Shown here: piece by piece, positions 18,236 through 26,867 of the stretch | How the letters are laid out: each line of letters opens with the position of its first letter | How positions within the stretch are numbered: position 1 is the stretch's first letter | From: Lachnotalea sp. AF33-28 | GTDB lineage: Bacteria > Bacillota > Clostridia > Lachnospirales > Lachnospiraceae | NCBI RefSeq assembly: GCF_003477885.1 | Contig: NZ_QUEE01000009.1 | Span: 167,760 to 231,759 of the forward strand | DNA length: 64,000 nt | Direction of reading: 5' to 3' | Program-made: the position numbers and the translations under genes | The notes under the pieces: model-generated | The model's database searches: none | What the model was told of the DNA's origin: nothing | Seen by the model: the letters and a program-made list of their open reading frames with translations, nothing else

Positions 18236-18451
18236 TTATGTGTTTTTTACATATACGTTTATTTCCTGGCCGCCTTGGAAACACAACCACCATTTGCTGT
18301 ACATTTCCGAAGGGGTTCCCTTTTCTATGTCGGTTCCGCTTACCGTGTCTCTAAGGGCGATCTTTACTATCGGCGATCGTTCCACTAACTCATGTAACAG
18401 CGTGCTGCTGATCAGCTGTCCGTTAAACCTAATACAGTCGCATACTTCCAC
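18236..18451 (-). CDS. Small conserved-looking protein of unknown function
   Basis: This 71-residue frame starts at a GTG preceded by an excellent AGAAGGAGGGAG site, so it is likely to be translated; the longer frame from 18487 has no such site. The protein has no signal peptide or membrane segment. It contains VCDCIRFNG, ALRDTVSG and WWLCFQGGQEI, with two Trp and three Cys in a short span. I do not recognise a family. It is alone between the glycosyltransferase cluster and the phosphohexomutase gene, with a terminator-like hairpin before it and repeats after it. Confidence 0.55.
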   Translation of the reverse strand: MEVCDCIRFNGQLISSTLLHELVERSPIVKIALRDTVSGTDIEKGTPSEMYSKWWLCFQGGQEINVYVKNT

Positions 18452-18488
18452 TGCCTGCTCCCTCCTTCTATAATAATAGAAACGCAAA

Positions 18489-18525
18489 AAGTCCTTAATT
18501 ATTACATATAATTAAGAACTTTTTT
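18489..18525. terminator. Bidirectional terminator-like hairpin
   Basis: CTTAATTAT and ATAATTAAG form an AT-rich stem, with ACTTTTTT on one side and GACTTTTTG on the other. It could end the phosphohexomutase transcript on the minus strand. Confidence 0.5.
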
Positions 18526-18619
18526 CTTTCGTACGCACATTTTTTTATCTGTTCAGCCAGGTTCAGCCAAAATTTCTGTATTCTTCAGAACGGTTCCGGC
18601 ATACGCTTTACAGCTTTTT

Positions 18620-20347
18620 TTACTTCAGACGGTCATGAATTGAACCGGTCAGCTGCTCGAGCCTCCGTTTCGCATCTTCCAGGCCGGATCCGCGTACCCC
18701 CATGTAAAATTTTATCTTGGGCTCAGTACCCGATGGCCTCGCACAGCACCATTCGTCATTTTCTAATTCATAGTAAATTACATTGGATTTCGGCAGCGTC
18801 AGTTTCTCTACACAGCCTGTCTCTGCATCTGTCCGGGTTCCCTCCCGGTAATCGCGGATCGCTTTCACCGTAAAATTTCCGATCCTTTCCGGCGGATTTC
18901 TCCGGAGATCCTCCATGATTTCCCCTATCTTTTCAGCGCCATCGGCTCCTTTGTATGTCAGCGTGGACAGGCCTTCGCGGTAATACCCGTATCTGTCATA
19001 CAGATTTACCATCGCATCCCACAGAGTCATATCATGTTTCTTGTACCATGCAGCAGCTTCACATAACGCCATAACAGCCGATACCGCATCCTTGTCACGG
19101 GCATGGGTGCCTACCAGACAGCCATAGCTTTCCTCCAGACCGAACACGTAGTGGCGGTTTCCACACTCTTCAAAGAATTTAATCTGCTCTCCGATATACT
19201 TAAAGCCGGTAAGAACCTCGATAAGCTCCACGCCGTATTCCCCCGCCAGCCGGTCGGCCATGTTGGTTGTAACAATCGTCTTGATCAGCGCGCCGTCCCC
19301 AGGCAGCGTATGATTTGCGCGCCTTTCCCGCAGAATGTATTCCGCGATCAGCATGCCCGACATATTGCCGGTAAAGCTCACATACTGTCCGTCCGCTTTA
19401 TTTTTGGCGTAAACGCCCAGGCGGTCAGCATCCGGGTCCGTTGCCAGCACAATATCCGCATCTACCTGTCCGGCCAGTTCGAGCGCCAGCGCGAACGCCT
19501 TTGGATCCTCTGGATTCGGATAGGATACTGTAGGGAAATCCCCATCGGGTAACTCCTGTTCCGGCACCACATACACATGGCGAAAGCCCAGTTCTTTCAG
19601 TATACGGCGCACAGGGATGTTTCCCGTTCCGTGCAGCGGTGTATAGACTATGCGGATATCATCCGCCATTTCCCGGATCGCCTCTGGATGAATGATCTGT
19701 TTCTTGAGTTCCTCCATATACCGGTCATCCATCGCTTCACCGATCACATGATACAGTCCCTGATCCACCGCAGCCTTTTTGTCCATAGTCTTTACTTCCC
19801 GAAAGTCTGTGATGCGGTTCACCTCGGATATGATCTCAAGGTCCTTTGGCGCTGTAATCTGAGCGCCGTCTTCCCAGTATACCTTATAGCCGTTATATTC
19901 CGGCGGGTTGTGGCTGGCCGTTACCACGATGCCGGCAATACATTTCAGCTCTCTTAAGGCAAAGGACAGCTCCGGCGTAGGTCGCAGAGTTTCAAACCTG
20001 TATGTCTGTATGCCATTGGCGTTAAGACACAGGGCAGCCGCTTCTGAAAATTCCGGGGACATATGTCTTGAATCAAAGGCGATTGCCACGCCCTTTTCCC
20101 GTCCGCCGTTTCGGATAATATAGTTTGCCAGCCCCTGTGTGGCCTTTCCCACAGTATACAGGTTCATCCGATTGGTTCCCGCACCGATCACGCCTCTTAA
20201 TCCGCCGGTTCCAAATTCCAAATCCCTGTAGAACCTGTCCTCTATCTCTTTTTCGTCGCCTTCAATTGATTTTAGTTCTTCTCTTGTCGCCTCATCAAAC
20301 CATGGAGCGCTGCGCCATATGCGGTATGTTTCTCTGTAATCTGTCAT
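18620..20347 (-). CDS. Phosphoglucomutase/phosphomannomutase (alpha-D-phosphohexomutase)
   Basis: The 575-residue enzyme interconverts hexose 6-phosphates and 1-phosphates. Motifs in order: the phosphoserine loop TASHNPPEYNGYK, the metal-binding DPDADRLG, the sugar-binding GLEESYG and the phosphate-binding RPSGTEPKIKFY. Length and motifs match the PgcA-type phosphoglucomutase of Firmicutes, which supplies glucose 1-phosphate for UDP-glucose, glycolipids and surface polymers. The ATG at 20347 with GAAGAGG upstream is preferred over the TTG two codons earlier. The nucleotidyltransferase gene upstream is in the same direction 64 bases away, a coherent precursor pair for the glycosyltransferase cluster. 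Confidence 0.93.
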   Translation of the reverse strand: MTDYRETYRIWRSAPWFDEATREELKSIEGDEKEIEDRFYRDLEFGTGGLRGVIGAGTNRMNLYTVGKATQGLANYIIRNGGREKGVAIAFDSRHMSPEFSEAAALCLNANGIQTYRFETLRPTPELSFALRELKCIAGIVVTASHNPPEYNGYKVYWEDGAQITAPKDLEIISEVNRITDFREVKTMDKKAAVDQGLYHVIGEAMDDRYMEELKKQIIHPEAIREMADDIRIVYTPLHGTGNIPVRRILKELGFRHVYVVPEQELPDGDFPTVSYPNPEDPKAFALALELAGQVDADIVLATDPDADRLGVYAKNKADGQYVSFTGNMSGMLIAEYILRERRANHTLPGDGALIKTIVTTNMADRLAGEYGVELIEVLTGFKYIGEQIKFFEECGNRHYVFGLEESYGCLVGTHARDKDAVSAVMALCEAAAWYKKHDMTLWDAMVNLYDRYGYYREGLSTLTYKGADGAEKIGEIMEDLRRNPPERIGNFTVKAIRDYREGTRTDAETGCVEKLTLPKSNVIYYELENDEWCCARPSGTEPKIKFYMGVRGSGLEDAKRRLEQLTGSIHDRLK

Positions 20348-20411
20348 ATGCAAACCTCTTCACAAGTTTTAACCGGCAAAGCGGCCGTATTTACTACAGC
20401 CGCTTCACAAT

Positions 20412-21311
20412 TCAGATATAAAGCTTTTCGGGATACTTTCCCTCCCTGATCAGCTTTTTAAAGGACTCACGCACAAATGGAGCGTCTTCTTTATAAGTGA
20501 CACCAAACCATTTATCGGAGGATTTCAGCACGGATACCTCCATCTTTCCCTCCGCAACCAGATCGCCCACGATGGTGGGAAGCAGGAATTCCGCCTTTAG
20601 CGGATTGCCGCCCAGATCGCTTAAAAACTCAGGGAATCTTTTTTCGAGCTGTGCAAAGATCTCAGGGGTAAAGCCCCACATGTTCATGGACGCGATGCTG
20701 TCCGCGGGGATTTTTACGCCGTCTGCCGCCACATCCTCGCCGTCCCATCCGATATTGGATGTCTCCACGATTCCCGTCAGCTTGCCGTTTTCAGCCTGGC
20801 AGAGTCCCCTGGTCACGGTGCCGTTTTCGCTTAAGGTATTGCCCAGAACAAAACCGACCATGCAGGCCTGCATCATATCGGGGGTGGATTTCATGGTATT
20901 GAGGAACTCATTGATCTTAATAAATCCCTCCTGTCCGTAATAGTCATCTGCGTTGATGACCGCAAAAGGCGTGTCCACCACATCCTTGCAGGCAAGTATC
21001 GCCTGTCCAGTGCCCCAGGGCTTACTGCGGCCCTCAGGCACAGAAAATCCCTCCGGCAGATCATGCATGTCCTGGAATACATACTCGGTTTTCACCAATT
21101 TGGAAATGCGGTTGCCAATCACTTCCATAAAATCTTTTTCAATATCCTTACGGATGATGAATACCACTTTTTCAAACCCGGCTCTCACCGCGTCATAGAT
21201 GGAATAATCCATAATGATTTCGCCGTTGGGCCCCATCGCCTCCAGCTGTTTGATCCCGCCGAACCGGCTGCCCATACCCGCCGCCATAATTAACAATGTG
21301 TTTTTGCTCAT
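20412..21311 (-). CDS. Sugar-phosphate nucleotidyltransferase family protein
   Basis: The 299-residue protein opens with the nucleotidyltransferase signature LIMAAGMGSRFGGIKQL and GPNGEIIMDYSIYDA. PWGTGQAILACKDVV and the metal-site FAVINADDYYG follow. It should join a phosphorylated sugar or alcohol to an NTP to give an activated donor. It differs from classical GalU (no EKP-type lysine motif obvious to me), so the substrate is open. It probably forms a unit with the phosphohexomutase downstream. A TGTCTGC/TATAATGTC repeat lies about 70 bases upstream of the start. Confidence 0.85.
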   Translation of the reverse strand: MSKNTLLIMAAGMGSRFGGIKQLEAMGPNGEIIMDYSIYDAVRAGFEKVVFIIRKDIEKDFMEVIGNRISKLVKTEYVFQDMHDLPEGFSVPEGRSKPWGTGQAILACKDVVDTPFAVINADDYYGQEGFIKINEFLNTMKSTPDMMQACMVGFVLGNTLSENGTVTRGLCQAENGKLTGIVETSNIGWDGEDVAADGVKIPADSIASMNMWGFTPEIFAQLEKRFPEFLSDLGGNPLKAEFLLPTIVGDLVAEGKMEVSVLKSSDKWFGVTYKEDAPFVRESFKKLIREGKYPEKLYI

Positions 21312-21381
21312 TTTTATCTAACCTCCGTATTCCGCGCACCTTCTCTAAAGACACGCCCTTACACTGATTTTCAATGGAAAC

Positions 21382-21437
21382 CTGTCTGCTCTGCAGACGA
21401 AAATCAGCACGATATAATGTCTGCCGACATTATATCA
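21382..21437. repeat. TGTCTGC/TATAATGTC repeat, third copy
   Basis: A GTCTGC-TCT-GCAGAC stem, then GAAAATCAGC, then TATAATGTCTGCCGACATTATA. It has the same order and orientation as the copies at 17951-18115. Again it lies upstream of a minus-strand gene. Confidence 0.75.
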
Positions 21438-21501
21438 TACTGCCCTGCAATTGTAAATTGATGAATGCCGCGGTTCTTACAGGCCGGTTCTTACAGGGAA
21501 C

Positions 21502-22617
21502 TTATCGGCAGATGCCGGGCACCAGCCTTGTATATGCTGCAAAAGCGGCCGGCACCGCATACTCATTCTGCAGCGCTTCTGCGTCTGCATACTGAAAGGA
21601 ATCGCCGCGCTTTCCCAACAGGCGCACGCAATAGCCCTGCATATGCCATTCCACATGGGAAAATATATGTTTCGCCGGTGGCAGCGGTTCTATTGTGAAA
21701 TCCGTCTCTCCCTGTGAGAGCAGATATTCCCTCGCCTCATCCTGTTTTAGCGCACCGTCTGTGTTGGGGTATTCATACAGGCCGGCCAGCAGCCCTGTAT
21801 CCGGACGCTTGCGTATGGCAATACCGCCGTTAGATTCTATCAGAAACACTGTCTTTTCCTCAATCCGCCGGCCTTTCTTTGCGGCCTTAACGGGTATCTC
21901 CTCCGTCAGCCCCTCCCTGCTGGCAAGGCACAGAGTATTTAAAGGGCATGCCTGGCATTTGGGCGCGCCGCCCGGCACGCAGATCAGGGCGCCGATCTCC
22001 ATAAGGGCCTGATTAAAATCACCCGCACCGTCCTGCGGCATAGCGGACTTTAAATCTTTTTCCATCTGCGCTTTCACAGTCTGCCGGCTGATATCTTCCC
22101 GTGAAGCCGTCAGTCTGGATATAACGCGCAGCACATTGCCGTCGACGGCGGGAACCGGAATTCCAAAGGCGATGGAAGAGATTGCACCCGCCGTATATGA
22201 ACCGATCCCTTTCAGCTTCAGGAGCTCCTCATAGGAGGCCGGCATCTTGCCGCCGTATTCCTCCATCACCGTGACGGCCGCCTTCTGCATGTTGCGCACC
22301 CGGTTATAATAACCCAGCCCTTCCCACAGCTTCAGCAGCTTTTCCTCGGGAGCGGCCGCCAGAGCTGCCACATCCGGCAGCGCCCTCATGAACCGCTCAA
22401 AATAAGGCTTGACCGCCTCCACCCTGGTCTGCTGCAGCATGATTTCCGACACCCATACCCTATAGGGAGTGGGCTCCTGTCTCCAGGGCAGCACTCTTGC
22501 GTTGTTCTCAAACCAGCCAAGCATCGGTGAAACCATGGCCTTCAGGCGTTCTTCCTTTGTAAACGGCCGTTCTCTCGGCTCCAGCACTTTCAGGGAACCA
22601 AACAAATCCTGCTGCAT
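21502..22617 (-). CDS. mutY: A/G-specific adenine glycosylase MutY
   Basis: The 371-residue base-excision enzyme removes adenine mispaired with 8-oxoguanine. The helix-hairpin-helix glycosylase domain has MLQQTRVEAVKPYF and the catalytic Asp in VPAVDGNVLRV. An Fe-S cluster motif CVPGGAPKCQACPLNTLC follows, and then a C-terminal NUDIX-like domain (GGIAIRKRPDTGLLAGLYEYP). The first Cys spacing is 7 rather than the E. coli 6. The ATG at 22617 overlaps the stop of the aminopeptidase gene as TGATG, giving translational coupling; the longer frame from 22647 is less likely. Confidence 0.95.
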   Translation of the reverse strand: MQQDLFGSLKVLEPRERPFTKEERLKAMVSPMLGWFENNARVLPWRQEPTPYRVWVSEIMLQQTRVEAVKPYFERFMRALPDVAALAAAPEEKLLKLWEGLGYYNRVRNMQKAAVTVMEEYGGKMPASYEELLKLKGIGSYTAGAISSIAFGIPVPAVDGNVLRVISRLTASREDISRQTVKAQMEKDLKSAMPQDGAGDFNQALMEIGALICVPGGAPKCQACPLNTLCLASREGLTEEIPVKAAKKGRRIEEKTVFLIESNGGIAIRKRPDTGLLAGLYEYPNTDGALKQDEAREYLLSQGETDFTIEPLPPAKHIFSHVEWHMQGYCVRLLGKRGDSFQYADAEALQNEYAVPAAFAAYTRLVPGICR

Positions 22618-24407
22618 CACAGTTTTTCGGTGGCTTCTTTCAGCCAAGCGGCTTCCGCGGCATCCAGGCAGGGAGAAAGCTCCTCATATACTCTGCGGTG
22701 ATAATCATTGAGCCACTCCAGCTCTTCCTCATCCAGCAGCGATACATCTATGGCATCACGGTCTATGGGCGCAAGGGTCAGCGTTTCAAATTCCATGAAC
22801 TGGCCGTATTCATTCTTTTCCGCTTTCTTGCAGACAATCAGGTTCTCCGTGCGGATGCCGTACTGCCCAGCCTCATAATAACCTGGCTCATTAGATGTGA
22901 TCATTCCTTCTTCCAGTATGCAGCTGTCGTCTCTTTCCGGCACGACCTTCCAGCGAAACCCGTTGGGCGCTTCGTGTACGTTCAGCATATATCCCACGCC
23001 GTGGCCGGTGCCGTGGTTATAATCCATCCCGTGCTCCCACAGCGGTCCCCTGGCCAGATAGTCGAGATTGAGCCCGCGGCAGCCATACAAAAACTTCGCT
23101 TTTGCCAGACGGATCATTCCCTTAAGAACCAGCGTAAAGCTGCGGATCTCCTCCTTTGTCAGCGCTCCCAAGGCGATGGTCCTCGTAATATCCGTTGTGC
23201 CTTCCAGATACTGGCCGCCGGAATCCACCAAAAGAAAGCCTTCCGGTTTCAGCGTGCGGCTGCTCTCCGGCGTGGCGCTGTAGTGGCACATGGCCGCATT
23301 GTCCTTATAGGCGGCAATTGTATCGAAACTTAGCTCCACAAAGTTCTCCTGCTGCCTGCGAAGCTCTTCCAGGTAATCCGATGCGCTGATTTCGGTTATC
23401 TCTGTCTTTCCGATATTCTGTTTCAGCCAGTATATAAATTTCGTGACGGCCACGCCGTCTTTTTTATGCGCATTTCTCTCATTATCCACTTCAACCGGAT
23501 TTTTAACGGCTTTGGCGAGCATCACGGGGCTTTTCTCATCCAGTATCTTAACCGCAGAAGAGATACCGCTGCAGATCGCGTAATTGGTTCTGGACTTATC
23601 CAAAAGCACCCTGCAAGTCTCCGGAATCTGCTTCACATAGTCATATACGGCCTCATACGGGCGGACGGTCACGCAGTTTTTCTCCAGTTCACGGGCGATA
23701 TCCTCTCCCAGCACTCCGTCCTGCACAAACAGCACGGCTTCCGTCATAGTAACCGCGGCATAGGAAAGCACCACCGGATTATACGGTATATCGTTGCCGC
23801 GCATATTAAACAGCCAGGCGATATCATCCAGACAGGTATTCAGATGGATATCCGCGCCCTTTTCCTTCATGGCCATGCGCAGTCCCGCCAGCTTGTCGGC
23901 CATGCTGCATCCCGTGTATTCTTCCTTCAGCAGATATGCTTTTTCCGCCGAAAGAGCGGGGCGGTCCGTCCAGATCTGTCCGCACAGGTCCTCTTCCCAT
24001 GCGATACGGGCGCCTTTCTTCTTCATCGCGTCCTCCAGACCCTTGCCCAGAGCGGCATTGACCACACGGCCGTCAAATCCGAGGCAGCCTCCTTCCGGCA
24101 CCGTGTTTTCCAGGAATTCAAATACCGTAGGCACACCTTCATTCCCCATGCGGTACAGCGTGATGCCGCTGCCTTTTAGCTGGGTCTCCGCCTGTATGAA
24201 ATATCTTCCGTCGGTCCAAAGGCCCGCCTCCTGCTGTGATACGATTAGTGTGCCTGCAGAGCCTGTGAATCCGGTCATCCACGCCCGTGTCTTAAAATAT
24301 CCGCCTACATATTCTGACTCGTGATAATCCGAGGTGGGCACCATATAGGCATCCACTTGTTTCTCACTCATCAGGGCTCTAAGCCTGTTTAAATTTTCCT
24401 GCACCAT
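22617..24407 (-). CDS. Aminopeptidase P family protein (Xaa-Pro aminopeptidase, M24B)
   Basis: The 596-residue protein has two creatinase-like N-terminal domains and a C-terminal pita-bread metallopeptidase domain. Metal-site motifs are visible: LLVDSGGQYLEGTTDITRT (Asp pair), NHGTGHGVGYMLNVHEAP (His), EEGMITSNEPGYYEAGQYGIRTEN (Glu) and a later Glu. It releases N-terminal residues before proline, in the cytoplasm by its lack of a signal. The 600-residue three-domain form is common in Clostridia and resembles eukaryotic APP1. It is coupled to mutY downstream, with no evident functional link. Confidence 0.94.
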   Translation of the reverse strand: MVQENLNRLRALMSEKQVDAYMVPTSDYHESEYVGGYFKTRAWMTGFTGSAGTLIVSQQEAGLWTDGRYFIQAETQLKGSGITLYRMGNEGVPTVFEFLENTVPEGGCLGFDGRVVNAALGKGLEDAMKKKGARIAWEEDLCGQIWTDRPALSAEKAYLLKEEYTGCSMADKLAGLRMAMKEKGADIHLNTCLDDIAWLFNMRGNDIPYNPVVLSYAAVTMTEAVLFVQDGVLGEDIARELEKNCVTVRPYEAVYDYVKQIPETCRVLLDKSRTNYAICSGISSAVKILDEKSPVMLAKAVKNPVEVDNERNAHKKDGVAVTKFIYWLKQNIGKTEITEISASDYLEELRRQQENFVELSFDTIAAYKDNAAMCHYSATPESSRTLKPEGFLLVDSGGQYLEGTTDITRTIALGALTKEEIRSFTLVLKGMIRLAKAKFLYGCRGLNLDYLARGPLWEHGMDYNHGTGHGVGYMLNVHEAPNGFRWKVVPERDDSCILEEGMITSNEPGYYEAGQYGIRTENLIVCKKAEKNEYGQFMEFETLTLAPIDRDAIDVSLLDEEELEWLNDYHRRVYEELSPCLDAAEAAWLKEATEKL

Positions 24408-24449
24408 TGTAATCTCCTCCTTAATAATCTTTTTTATCTGACGCAGCCC

Positions 24450-25433
24450 CTATTTCTTTATCTCCCAGGGATTTTCTCTTCCTTCCACCGTATTCAGGCA
24501 GCTTACTATCGAATATTCCACCATATCGCTGACCGCCTGGTCCGTAAAAAACGCTGTATGAGGAAGCAGAAGCACGTTCGGCATCTCATTTAATACCGCT
24601 CTCTGCCTGTTATGAATCACCTTATATCTGTGGTCACCGTAATAGATTCCCATCTCATTTTCTATCACATCCAGACCGGCAGCCCCGATCTTGCCGCTCT
24701 CCAGTGCATCGATCAGATCGTCCGTATCGATCAGAGACCCCCTCGCCGTATTGATGATCACCGCGCCGTCCTTCATCTTTTCAATGCTCTCCCGGCAGAT
24801 CATATGCTGCGATTCCGGCGTTGCAGGCGTATGCAGCGTGATCACATCGCTCTCCCCAAGCAGCGTATTAAAGTCCACATATTCCGCCATCCTTCCGACG
24901 CTTTCCTTCGGATACAGGTCATAAGCCAGCACGCGGCAGCCGAAACCGCTTAAGTTTTTGATCACATGCTCACCGATCCTGCCGGTGCCGATCACTCCCA
25001 CGGTCATATTGGCCAGTTCCCGCCCGCGCTTCATAAACAGCGAGCAGTCCTGGGCCTCAAAACGTTTCATGATATACTTGATCCGCCGGATCACCATCAG
25101 AATCATCATCACGGTATAATCCGCCACGCTGCCGCTGGAATAGCTGACATTGCTCACTGTCATCCCAAGCTCCCAGGCCTTCTCACAGTCAATGTGCTCA
25201 TAACCTATGGTCCTGGTGGAGATACAGCGCACCCCCGCCTCATGCCACTTCTCTATAATCTCCGCCGTAATCGCAGTGGTGATGACGCTCACGCTCTCAC
25301 ATCCTGCGGCCAGCGCCGCATTCTCCGGCGAAGGAGCTTCCTTTATCAGCCGCACCTTAACGCCGTACTGCTTTCCAAATTTTTCAAAATATTCGCGTTC
25401 GTCCTCCCTGTAACTGTACGCCGCTAATTCCAT
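24450..25433 (-). CDS. D-2-hydroxyacid dehydrogenase (D-lactate dehydrogenase/VanH-like)
   Basis: The NAD-dependent dehydrogenase of about 327 residues has the Rossmann motif VGVIGTGRIGEHVI. The catalytic Arg is in INTARGSLID, the Glu in DVIENEMG and the His in LLPHTAFFT. TRTIGYEHID in the catalytic domain is typical of the D-lactate dehydrogenase/VanH branch, which reduces pyruvate or other 2-keto acids to D-hydroxy acids. No vanA/vanX-like ligase or dipeptidase is adjacent, so fermentation or a broader 2-keto acid role is more likely than glycopeptide resistance. The ATG at 25433 has ATGAGG six bases upstream and is preferred over the one at 25445. Confidence 0.9.
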   Translation of the reverse strand: MELAAYSYREDEREYFEKFGKQYGVKVRLIKEAPSPENAALAAGCESVSVITTAITAEIIEKWHEAGVRCISTRTIGYEHIDCEKAWELGMTVSNVSYSSGSVADYTVMMILMVIRRIKYIMKRFEAQDCSLFMKRGRELANMTVGVIGTGRIGEHVIKNLSGFGCRVLAYDLYPKESVGRMAEYVDFNTLLGESDVITLHTPATPESQHMICRESIEKMKDGAVIINTARGSLIDTDDLIDALESGKIGAAGLDVIENEMGIYYGDHRYKVIHNRQRAVLNEMPNVLLLPHTAFFTDQAVSDMVEYSIVSCLNTVEGRENPWEIKK

Positions 25434-25596
25434 AATCAACCTCATTTCTGCGCTCTCATTACACGCCGCTAACAGTATATCACTTCTTTAAACTAATTTC
25501 TACCACGACGTTATCCGCATCTGTCACCCTCAGCTCCCGCGCGGCATAAACTATTATTGAATCTGAAATCTATGAACATTGAAAGGAGATTCAACG

Positions 25597-25899
25597 TTGG
25601 AATATTGTAATAACAGACGGCCCGATCCCCGCAGGCCGATGTATGCCTATAACAATCCTTCGATGATGAGAAACAATATGCAGGACTGCGGCTGCAATAC
25701 GGCCGGCCGCACAAACGACCGGATGGATGCCAGAATGGATGCCCGCATGGATACCCCTGATACGTTCCCCGTTGCTATGGCGTATGTTCCCTGGCAGCGC
25801 TGGAAAGAGCCTTATGATCTGGAATGCGGATTAAACAAGGGCACCATCTTCCCTGAACTGGATAAACCTTTTATGATAGGGAGGTGCGCAGGCAGATGA
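25597..25899 (+). CDS. cotJA: Spore coat-associated protein CotJA, first copy
   Basis: The 100-residue protein starts at TTG, with AAAGGAG eight bases upstream; an earlier in-frame TTG at 25579 would overlap that site. The C-terminal half (AYVPWQRWKEPYDLECGLNKGTIFPELDKPF) is the CotJA signature. The N-terminal half is an Arg/Asn/Met-rich extension including a short RMDARMDARMD repeat. CotJA helps place the CotJC catalase-like protein in the forming coat. Its stop overlaps the cotJB start as ATGA. It is the first gene of a three-gene operon on the plus strand. Confidence 0.93.
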   Translation: MEYCNNRRPDPRRPMYAYNNPSMMRNNMQDCGCNTAGRTNDRMDARMDARMDTPDTFPVAMAYVPWQRWKEPYDLECGLNKGTIFPELDKPFMIGRCAGR

Positions 25900-26189
25900 A
25901 TGCAGAACATGCGAAATTAATGAATCAGATCTATCAGACAGGGTTCGCCCTGGATGAAGCCATCCTCTTTCTGGATACACATCCCTGCGATCAGGAAGCT
26001 CTGCAGTACTATGAAACTATGCAGGAATGTTACTGGAAACTGGTAAAAGAACACGAACTGCGCTTCGGGCCGCTGACAGCCAAAAGTGTGGTTTTATCGG
26101 ACGGCGCTCCCGGTTCCTGCGACCAATGCCGCCGCAATGCCTGGAGCTGGGTAAATGACCCGTGGCCCTGGGAAGGAGGTATGTGCTAA
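25896..26189 (+). CDS. cotJB: Spore coat protein CotJB, first copy
   Basis: The 97-residue protein has the CotJB pattern: LMNQIYQTGFALDEAILFLDTHP, a helical middle and a C-terminal PWPWEGG. The ATG at 25896 overlaps the cotJA stop, and GGGAGG stands 11 bases upstream. The TAA stop overlaps the cotJC ATG. It acts with CotJA and CotJC in the inner coat. Confidence 0.93.
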   Translation: MNAEHAKLMNQIYQTGFALDEAILFLDTHPCDQEALQYYETMQECYWKLVKEHELRFGPLTAKSVVLSDGAPGSCDQCRRNAWSWVNDPWPWEGGMC

Positions 26190-26812
26190 TGTGGACTTAT
26201 GACAAACGCTTACAATACCCGGTAAAAATCAGCCAGCCAAATCCCCAGATGGCTCAGGTGATCATCACACAGTTCGGCGGGCCTGACGGCGAACTGGCCG
26301 CATCCATGAGATACCTGTCTCAAAGATATTCGATGCCATATAAGGAAACCTCCGCTTTGCTTACGGATATAGGTACCGAAGAGCTGGCACATATGGAAAT
26401 GATCTGTGCGATCGTGCACCAGCTGACCAGAAATCTGACTCCGGAAGAGATCGTGGCCTCCGGTTTTGATAAGTATTATGTGGACCATACCACCGGATTA
26501 TGGCCGCAGGCAGCGGGCGGTTTCCCTTTTAACGCCTGTGTATTCCAGTCCAAAGGCGATCCGATCACCGATCTGACAGAGGACATGGCGGCGGAACAGA
26601 AGGCGCGCACCACCTATGACAATATCTTAAGACTGATCAAGGATCCCGAAATCTGCGATCCGATCCGTTTCCTGCGTCAAAGAGAAGTCGTGCATTTCCA
26701 GAGATTCGGCGAAGGCTTGAGAATCGTGCAGGATCACCTGGATTCCAAAAACTTCTATGCGTTTAACCCGGCATTCGATAAGGTTAATGTACAGAAAAAC
26801 TGCAGTAAATAA
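26189..26812 (+). CDS. cotJC: CotJC, manganese catalase-like spore coat protein, first copy
   Basis: The 207-residue four-helix protein belongs to the manganese catalase family. Carboxylate/His ligand motifs are visible at GELAASMRYLSQRY, GTEELAHMEM, AAEQKARTTYD and REVVHFQRFGE. It is shorter than true Mn catalases, as is usual for CotJC. The start ATG directly follows the cotJB stop. A GGAAGGAGG site upstream is shared with the end of cotJB. A strong terminator follows. A near-identical second copy is at 29306-29917. Confidence 0.94.
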   Translation: MWTYDKRLQYPVKISQPNPQMAQVIITQFGGPDGELAASMRYLSQRYSMPYKETSALLTDIGTEELAHMEMICAIVHQLTRNLTPEEIVASGFDKYYVDHTTGLWPQAAGGFPFNACVFQSKGDPITDLTEDMAAEQKARTTYDNILRLIKDPEICDPIRFLRQREVVHFQRFGEGLRIVQDHLDSKNFYAFNPAFDKVNVQKNCSK

Positions 26813-26825
26813 TACGTTAAAATCC

Positions 26826-26863
26826 GGCCCCGCAGAATCTGATACATCCTGCGGGACCTTTTT
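26826..26863 (+). terminator. Terminator of the first cotJ operon
   Basis: GGCCCCGCAG and CCTGCGGGACC form a ten-pair stem with one mismatch, followed by TTTTT. It lies between convergent genes. Confidence 0.85.
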
Positions 26864-26867
26864 CTCC

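Noticed and set aside
24450..25433. Vancomycin resistance gene (vanH)
   Set aside because: The enzyme belongs to the D-lactate dehydrogenase/VanH branch, but no vanA/B ligase, vanX or VanRS genes are present, so resistance is not supported.
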